Assembly (NCBI GenBank): GCA_964425745.1
Contig: CAYRNW010000003.1
Location: 62,001-126,000, forward strand
Reading direction: 5' to 3'
Length of the DNA: 64,000 nt
Source of the DNA: CALCNS01 sp964425745
GTDB lineage: Bacteria > Bacillota > JAAYKD01
The first letter of the stretch is position 1; each line of letters begins with the position of its first letter. Shown piece by piece: positions 59,347-64,000 of the stretch. A program made the translations under genes and the position numbers. The notes below the pieces were generated by a model. The model made no database searches and was not told the origin of the DNA. It saw only the letters and a list, made by a program, of their open reading frames with translations.

Positions 59347-60300
59347 ATGGTTAATATTCAACGCATACAAGAAGCCGAACAACGACTACGATCGGTCGTT
59401 CATAAAACACCGCTAATGAGTTGCCAAAGCATTTCCGCTTTAGGTACAGGGGAAGTTTGGCTGAAATGTGAGAATATGCAAAAAACGGGCTCGTTCAAAG
59501 TGAGAGGAGCCTACAATTGTGCTGCACAATTGTCACAACAGCAACTGGAAGCGGGTTTGGTAACGGGTTCTTCCGGAAATCATGGGACCGCAGTCGCTTA
59601 TGCAGCCAAGATGTTGGGATGTAAAGCGGTTATTGTAATGCCTGAAGATGCATCACCTGCCAAAGTTCGCGCCTGTCAAGCCTATGGAGGCACAGTTATC
59701 CACTGTGGATTCACCACGACAGAGCGCTTGGCCAAGGCCAATGAACTGGTTGCAGAGGGAATGACTTTGGTTCATCCCTATGATGATCCCGATGTTGTGG
59801 CAGGTCAGGGCACGGTTGGCTTAGAAATTCTGCAGCAATTACCTGACGTCGATCTGGTTTTTGTTCCGGTCGGCGGTGGTGGTTTATTAGGTGGGGTAGC
59901 GACAGCAATCAAAGAATCTGGCAGTAAAGCCAAAGTGATTGGTGTGGAACCGGCATTGAGCCCTCGTTTAAGACTTGCTTGGGATTTAGGTGAACCGACA
60001 GAAATAGAGAACTGGCAACCTAGTATAGCCGATGGAATCCGTTCCAAGAAGTCCGGTCAAATCGGATTTATTCAATCAAAAAAATACGTAGATGATTTAG
60101 TGACTGTTGAAGAAGAAGAAATTCGCAATGCAACTCGATTGGTCATTGAGCGTGCTAAGATTTGGTGTGAACCTTCTGCGGCCGTTACTGTTGCGGCGTA
60201 CTTAGGAAATCCTCAATTGGTTGCGGGAAAGAAAGTGGTCTGCCTCTTATCGGGAGGAAACATCGAGATATCGACGTTGGCTGCTATTATCGGAGGTTAG
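59347..60300 (+). CDS. PLP-dependent threonine/serine dehydratase-like enzyme
   Basis: The protein has 317 residues and lacks the C-terminal ACT regulatory domain of biosynthetic IlvA, so it is a catabolic or racemase type. The PLP Lys is residue 51 in G-S-F-K-V-R-G-A. The phosphate loop is G-G-G-G-L-L-G-G near 178-185, and S-S-G-N-H-G-T-A near 77-84 binds substrate. It should deaminate threonine or serine to the 2-oxo acid and ammonia; serine racemase activity is the alternative. AAGGAGG precedes the ATG. It lies between two permease pairs and only four bases before the second. Confidence 0.88.
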   Translation: MVNIQRIQEAEQRLRSVVHKTPLMSCQSISALGTGEVWLKCENMQKTGSFKVRGAYNCAAQLSQQQLEAGLVTGSSGNHGTAVAYAAKMLGCKAVIVMPEDASPAKVRACQAYGGTVIHCGFTTTERLAKANELVAEGMTLVHPYDDPDVVAGQGTVGLEILQQLPDVDLVFVPVGGGGLLGGVATAIKESGSKAKVIGVEPALSPRLRLAWDLGEPTEIENWQPSIADGIRSKKSGQIGFIQSKKYVDDLVTVEEEEIRNATRLVIERAKIWCEPSAAVTVAAYLGNPQLVAGKKVVCLLSGGNIEISTLAAIIGG

Positions 60301-60304
60301 GTGC

Positions 60305-61759
60305 ATGTTTTTTCGTTTAGGAGCCGTAAATGCTTGGAGAAATTTAGCCAGGAGCATTCTTGCGGTTGTGTCCATGGCTGTAGCGGCAGCCTTTTTGACT
60401 TATACTATCAGCTTAAGTCGCGGTTATACCCATGAAGCATTCAGCTCTTTTCGTCAAGTATTAGGTGGAGAAATTGTTGTATATGCCCAAAAGGTGCAAG
60501 GCGAAATGCCAAGCGGAGATAGTTTTTGGTCCTTTTCTAGACCAACAGAAACCCCATTTACCGATTTAGCGGTTTTTCACCCGGAAATTTTTAAACAGGG
60601 TTATTTAGATAGCAGTCAGTCTCAGACAATTAGCCCTGAGCATATTAAGCAATTAGCAGACGAAAGTGGTGTTGACGGGGTGTCACCGGTGTACCGGTTA
60701 CCTGCGTTTACCATGCTGAGTGACCAATATCGCTATCAGTCCGATGTCAGAGCCCGCGATATTCAAAGTGAGTTACCGATCAATCGCCCGGAAAGTTTGA
60801 TTTACAGCGGACGTTGGTTTGTACCGGAAGATGAAGGGCAAGCGGTAGCCGTAGTTTCTCGTTTACAAGAACTTCCCCCCGGTGTACGATCTCCGGAACC
60901 AGGGAGCCAAATTATTCTAGAGTTTCCTTCGGTAAAAAAAGATCAATTCGATCAGATTTACCTGGATTACAGCCAACCAATTCACAAGAAATTCTCAATC
61001 ATTGGTAACTTTGTATCACCAACCCGGGAGTATAGCTGGCAGGGTGATATTGATACTCAAACAGAAATTCTCTACTGGTGGACCAATGAGATCCAAATTC
61101 CCTATAGCACTTGGCTCGATATTTGGCGAGAAGCTGCGGGAGAACTCGAGTATCCTGTTTCTCAATTGATTTTACAAAGCAATGATTTGACATATTTAGA
61201 AGATATTGTTCTCAATCTTGTCAACAACTATCCGGAATATAGCTTCGTAAGCGTGCCGAACCAATCTACAATGGCCATGGAACGCCAGTTAATTGAGAAA
61301 TTCTTAGCGGTTCCACAAAGCATGGTAGAAGCCAGTGTGCAGAAGGTAACACAACAGGGAATGGCAATGGATCTCCGACTCCCCATGATGATCTTGGTGT
61401 TACTTAATGCGGCTCTATTAGTTGCCGCAAACATGTTGATCATGATCAATGAACGGAAGCGTGAAATGGCAATCTTGAAGTCGGTCGGTGCCAAACGCAT
61501 CGATATTACAGTCATGGCGCTGACCGAAGCCTTAATTATTGCAATTGTAGGGGCAAGTATTGGATTTTTGTTCTTTAGAATTCCGGGAGCACTTAATCAA
61601 ATGACCAATAGCCAAGGCTTAATCACGATCCTTCAATCGGTTGTAGTTGATTTAGTGCAAGTTCTTTCGGCAACAGCGGCGGTTTCGCTGCTATTTGGAT
61701 TAATTCCTGCGGTCAAGTTAGCTGGTATGTCGGTTATGAATGTACTTCGCAGTGAGTAA
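60305..61759 (+). CDS. FtsX/MacB-like ABC transporter permease, paralogue of 56157-57689
   Basis: The protein has 484 residues with the same layout as its paralogue: M-F-F-R-L-G at the start, an N-terminal membrane helix, a long extracytoplasmic domain with S-G-R-W-F near residue 173, and three C-terminal helices. The cytoplasmic signature is E-R-K-R-E-M-A-I-L-K-S-V-G-A. GGAGG lies about 11 bases before the ATG, inside the dehydratase stop region. It is followed by the ATPase gene after nine bases. The tandem paralogy shows that the two permease pairs arose by duplication. Confidence 0.86.
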   Translation: MFFRLGAVNAWRNLARSILAVVSMAVAAAFLTYTISLSRGYTHEAFSSFRQVLGGEIVVYAQKVQGEMPSGDSFWSFSRPTETPFTDLAVFHPEIFKQGYLDSSQSQTISPEHIKQLADESGVDGVSPVYRLPAFTMLSDQYRYQSDVRARDIQSELPINRPESLIYSGRWFVPEDEGQAVAVVSRLQELPPGVRSPEPGSQIILEFPSVKKDQFDQIYLDYSQPIHKKFSIIGNFVSPTREYSWQGDIDTQTEILYWWTNEIQIPYSTWLDIWREAAGELEYPVSQLILQSNDLTYLEDIVLNLVNNYPEYSFVSVPNQSTMAMERQLIEKFLAVPQSMVEASVQKVTQQGMAMDLRLPMMILVLLNAALLVAANMLIMINERKREMAILKSVGAKRIDITVMALTEALIIAIVGASIGFLFFRIPGALNQMTNSQGLITILQSVVVDLVQVLSATAAVSLLFGLIPAVKLAGMSVMNVLRSE

Positions 61760-61771
61760 AGGAAGAGAGTG

Positions 61772-62479
61772 ATGACAATGAACGATAATAATCGACCTAT
61801 ACTGGAAACGGTCAATTTAAATAAAGCATTTTATCTTGGGGAAGCAGTATATGCTGTGAACAACGTCAATATTCAAGTCATGCCCGGAGAAATTGCTATT
61901 ATTGTTGGACCTTCAGGGAGCGGCAAGAGTACATTACTCAGTCTATTAGGAGGACTAGACCGTCCGATCAGTGGGGATATTCTCATAAATGATCAATCAA
62001 TCGTCAAGTTGAACGAAGATCAATTAGCCTTGATGCGACGCAAGAATATCGGATATGTTTTTCAATTTTTTAACCTAATTCCTCACTTGAGTGCGTTGGA
62101 AAATGTTGAACTACCCATGTCAATTGCCAACATGAGTAGAAAAGAAGCAAGAGAACGAGCACGCTATTTATTAGATGAGGTTGGTTTAACACCACGAGCC
62201 CATCATCGTCCGGATCAACTTTCCGGTGGCGAACAACAACGTGTTGCAATTGCCCGATCGTTAGCGAATCGACCGGCGGTGGTTTTAGCCGATGAACCCA
62301 CCGGAAATCTCGATAGTAGAACTCGTGATATGGTGATTGACCTTTTTTGTAGATTTAATAAAACAGAGAATCAAACCTTTGTTTTAATTACACATGATAC
62401 CAGTCTGACTAAATATGCTCATCGGGTGATTACGATGAAAGACGGCAAAATCAATACCATTGAGGTGCAGAATCCATGA
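61772..62479 (+). CDS. MacB/LolD-like ABC transporter ATPase
   Basis: The protein has 235 residues. Walker A is G-P-S-G-S-G-K-S-T near residues 46-54. The Q-loop is V-F-Q-F-F-N-L near 94-100, the signature L-S-G-G-E-Q-Q-R near 148-155, Walker B V-V-L-A-D-E-P-T near 167-174, and the H-loop I-T-H-D near 206-209. This is the type that powers FtsX-domain permeases, moving lipoproteins, peptides or other compounds, or transmitting force. The start could be ATG at 61772 or 61778; GGAAGAGAG lies upstream. It overlaps the last permease by four bases. Confidence 0.9.
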   Translation: MTMNDNNRPILETVNLNKAFYLGEAVYAVNNVNIQVMPGEIAIIVGPSGSGKSTLLSLLGGLDRPISGDILINDQSIVKLNEDQLALMRRKNIGYVFQFFNLIPHLSALENVELPMSIANMSRKEARERARYLLDEVGLTPRAHHRPDQLSGGEQQRVAIARSLANRPAVVLADEPTGNLDSRTRDMVIDLFCRFNKTENQTFVLITHDTSLTKYAHRVITMKDGKINTIEVQNP

Positions 62480-64000
62480 GTTTAAGGCAATTTAGTGCTG
62501 TTACTCGTTTGGCGTTGAAAAATATGATGCGCTGGCGGTGGCGGTTAGCGACGATATTCTTTTTGGTGGCGGGATCTTTCTCTCTTTTTGTGCTATATAG
62601 TAGTATGTTATCAGTATCAGCACAGATTGGGGTCGCCCAAACGGAATCCTTAACACTTCCTTATGATCTCATGGTCATTGTAGATGAAGGGAAGCCTATA
62701 CTGAAAGCGGAAGAATTACCGATTCCTCGATTTAGGAGAGATATCCTTGAGGTCGGAGAAGAAGCTGTCGCAATCACTGCTTTTACACCGATGGGAAAGC
62801 AAGAGCTTTTGGGAATCACATCCGATAGCTATTTTTACAATAAGAATACTGAGGTTGTCGAGGGGCAGTGGTTATCGAATCCGGGTGATATGATCGTGCC
62901 TCAAGAATTAGCGGTACAGTATCAACTTCAAATAGGAGATCAAATCCCTGCTTATACGGTCTACAAAGAAGGCCGTCAACGAAAAGCGGAGTTCACTTTA
63001 GTCGGCTTCTTTACGCCGTCCTATCAGTTAGCACAACCTTTGATTTTAGAACACGACGCCAAGGAACTTATGCTACTTCCCCAAGCAAATCGATATATGA
63101 TTGAATATGATCGTGATGAAGCTGAGCTGATTCATTTGATCGAATGGATGAAATCGGCATATCCCGATGAAACCTTTCTTTATTCAACTGTTACATACGA
63201 CATGGGGAATGAATTACTGCAACAAATTTTCCAACCGGGTCAGTGGCTCTTAGTTTTAATCTTTTTATTTATGGGCATTGGTGTTTTAACCGTCTCATTG
63301 ATTACTTTTCTGGAACGTCGACGCGAATTAGCTGTTATGAAATCGATTGGGGTTTCGAACATTCAAATCGTATATGCCTTAGCATTGGAACAAGGCACCG
63401 CCGGTATTGTTGGTGTCTTGACTGGGATTTTGATCATCTTTCAATTAGGATCGCGAATCAGCTGGTTTTCCCAGGTACTACCCGAAAAACTATATCTTTA
63501 TATTGGCCAGGGAGCGCTGTTTACGTTACTGGTCATGATTGCCGGTATCTCGTTTCCAACGATATTGGCTAAAGTTGCTACGGTCAATCAATTGCTATTT
63601 GCGCGCAACATTCCCATTGTTAACACCCATATCGATCATTTGGCAAAACCAACCGGGTGGATTCTATTTCGAGAAATGCAAGAGAATCTACATTTTCTCA
63701 AATTTGATATGGTAGATGGGCGATTGGAAGGTGTATTACTAAAAGCAGTTGGTGACCCTGTGAAGCAAGGTGAGGTTATTGCTACCCAAGAAATGTACTT
63801 TGGGTTACGCTACCATGAGTGGAAGTCACCATGCGATGGAGTCGTAGCCGAATACAACCCCAACAGTGGTCATATGGGGATCTTGCCCGATGATCCAAAC
63901 ACCCCGCATTATCCCTATCCTGAGCATTTTGTACAAGATGAGATCCATCATCAGAAACAAATGGAAGCAGGGAGAGCAAAGGCGAGGGCAGAAAAAGAAA
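62476..64000 (+). CDS. FtsX-like ABC permease with barrel-sandwich domain, 3' truncated by window
   Basis: The frame is open for 508 codons from the ATG that overlaps the ATPase stop (ATGA) to the end of the window. It is a paralogue of 57682-59187: N-terminal helix, extracytoplasmic domain, three membrane helices and the signature F-L-E-R-R-R-E-L-A-V-M-K-S-I-G near residues 278-292. The extra C-terminal domain reads L-K-A-V-G-D-P-V-K-Q-G-E-V-I-A and S-P-C-D-G-V-V-A-E-Y. Beyond the paralogue's end point it continues with a charged helical tail (A-G-R-A-K-A-R-A-E-K-E), so the stop lies outside. Confidence 0.85.
   Translation, partial: MSLRQFSAVTRLALKNMMRWRWRLATIFFLVAGSFSLFVLYSSMLSVSAQIGVAQTESLTLPYDLMVIVDEGKPILKAEELPIPRFRRDILEVGEEAVAITAFTPMGKQELLGITSDSYFYNKNTEVVEGQWLSNPGDMIVPQELAVQYQLQIGDQIPAYTVYKEGRQRKAEFTLVGFFTPSYQLAQPLILEHDAKELMLLPQANRYMIEYDRDEAELIHLIEWMKSAYPDETFLYSTVTYDMGNELLQQIFQPGQWLLVLIFLFMGIGVLTVSLITFLERRRELAVMKSIGVSNIQIVYALALEQGTAGIVGVLTGILIIFQLGSRISWFSQVLPEKLYLYIGQGALFTLLVMIAGISFPTILAKVATVNQLLFARNIPIVNTHIDHLAKPTGWILFREMQENLHFLKFDMVDGRLEGVLLKAVGDPVKQGEVIATQEMYFGLRYHEWKSPCDGVVAEYNPNSGHMGILPDDPNTPHYPYPEHFVQDEIHHQKQMEAGRAKARAEKE

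Noticed and set aside
63243..63572. A 109-residue gene near the window end
   Set aside because: It is a shifted-frame shadow of the truncated ABC permease, which is open in frame from 62476 to the window end.
1..64000. CRISPR arrays, prophage, insertion sequences, tRNA or rRNA genes
   Set aside because: No regularly spaced repeats, transposase or phage-like proteins, terminal inverted repeats or cloverleaf sequences were recognised.

Overview
The window reads as a chromosomal segment of an anaerobic, amino-acid-fermenting member of the Bacillota (Clostridia-like). The reasons are strong AGGAGG-type ribosome binding sites, frequent TTG/GTG starts, sigma-A-like promoters, U-tailed hairpin terminators, the cdaA-cdaR-glmM-glmS block typical of Gram-positive bacteria, and a complete lysine-fermentation cluster. 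The base composition is moderately AT-rich. No tRNA, rRNA, insertion sequence, prophage or CRISPR array was seen. The genus cannot be fixed from the sequence alone.

Layout. 1-1.4 kb: two tandem class-I amidotransferase-like C26 hydrolases, the first cut by the window edge. 1.7-6.1 kb: a three-part regulator, then a four-gene membrane operon of unknown function (first protein DUF6754-like). 6.2-9.6 kb: a HAD phosphatase, an HD phosphohydrolase with an unknown partner, and an M20 amidohydrolase. 9.8-14.8 kb: cdaA-cdaR-glmM-glmS (c-di-AMP and cell-wall amino sugar). 14.9-21 kb: MFS exporter, redox protein, PRPP synthetase, the 5-oxoprolinase operon pxpABC, and a 50-residue zinc-ribbon protein. 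21.2-26 kb: BMP-type nucleoside ABC importer. 26.1-30.8 kb: TPR protein, Tex and two small proteins. 31-34 kb: an orphan GlmL/MutL-type ATPase with a barrel-sandwich partner. 34.1-38.6 kb: PHP phosphatase, cyclophilin, second M20 enzyme, hemolysin-III protein, signal peptidase, Smr protein. 38.7-51.5 kb: the lysine-fermentation locus (kamB, kamC, then kal-kce-kdd-kamA-kamD-kamE-thl-crt-hbd-atoD-atoA). 51.6-55.7 kb: Fe-S aldo-keto reductase, and on the minus strand an amino-acid permease plus amidohydrolase behind a lysine riboswitch. 56.1-64 kb: two FtsX/MacB-like ABC permease pairs around a PLP dehydratase; the last gene runs off the window.

How it fits together. Lysine is isomerised by KamA and KamDE, with KamB/KamC as the predicted reactivase. 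It is then oxidised by Kdd, cleaved with acetyl-CoA by Kce and deaminated by Kal to crotonyl-CoA. Crotonase, Hbd and thiolase can carry crotonyl-CoA to acetyl-CoA, and AtoDA exchanges CoA. No butyryl-CoA dehydrogenase or Etf is present here.

The most interesting signals are regulatory. A recognisable lysine riboswitch, with a visible antiterminator/terminator pair, is predicted to switch OFF the permease-amidohydrolase operon when lysine is abundant. A separate leader of about 170 nt before kal has its own promoter, a closing helix and an alternative helix that masks the kal ribosome binding site, so it looks like a translational ON switch for lysine breakdown. It shares only fragments of the lysine aptamer (AGAGGAGC, GCCGAA, a short helix, then TTTGG) and may be a reduced variant or a new class. 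Other candidates for undescribed systems are the DUF6754 membrane operon, the GlmL-like/barrel-sandwich pair, and the FtsX-type permeases that end in a biotinyl/lipoyl-like domain.
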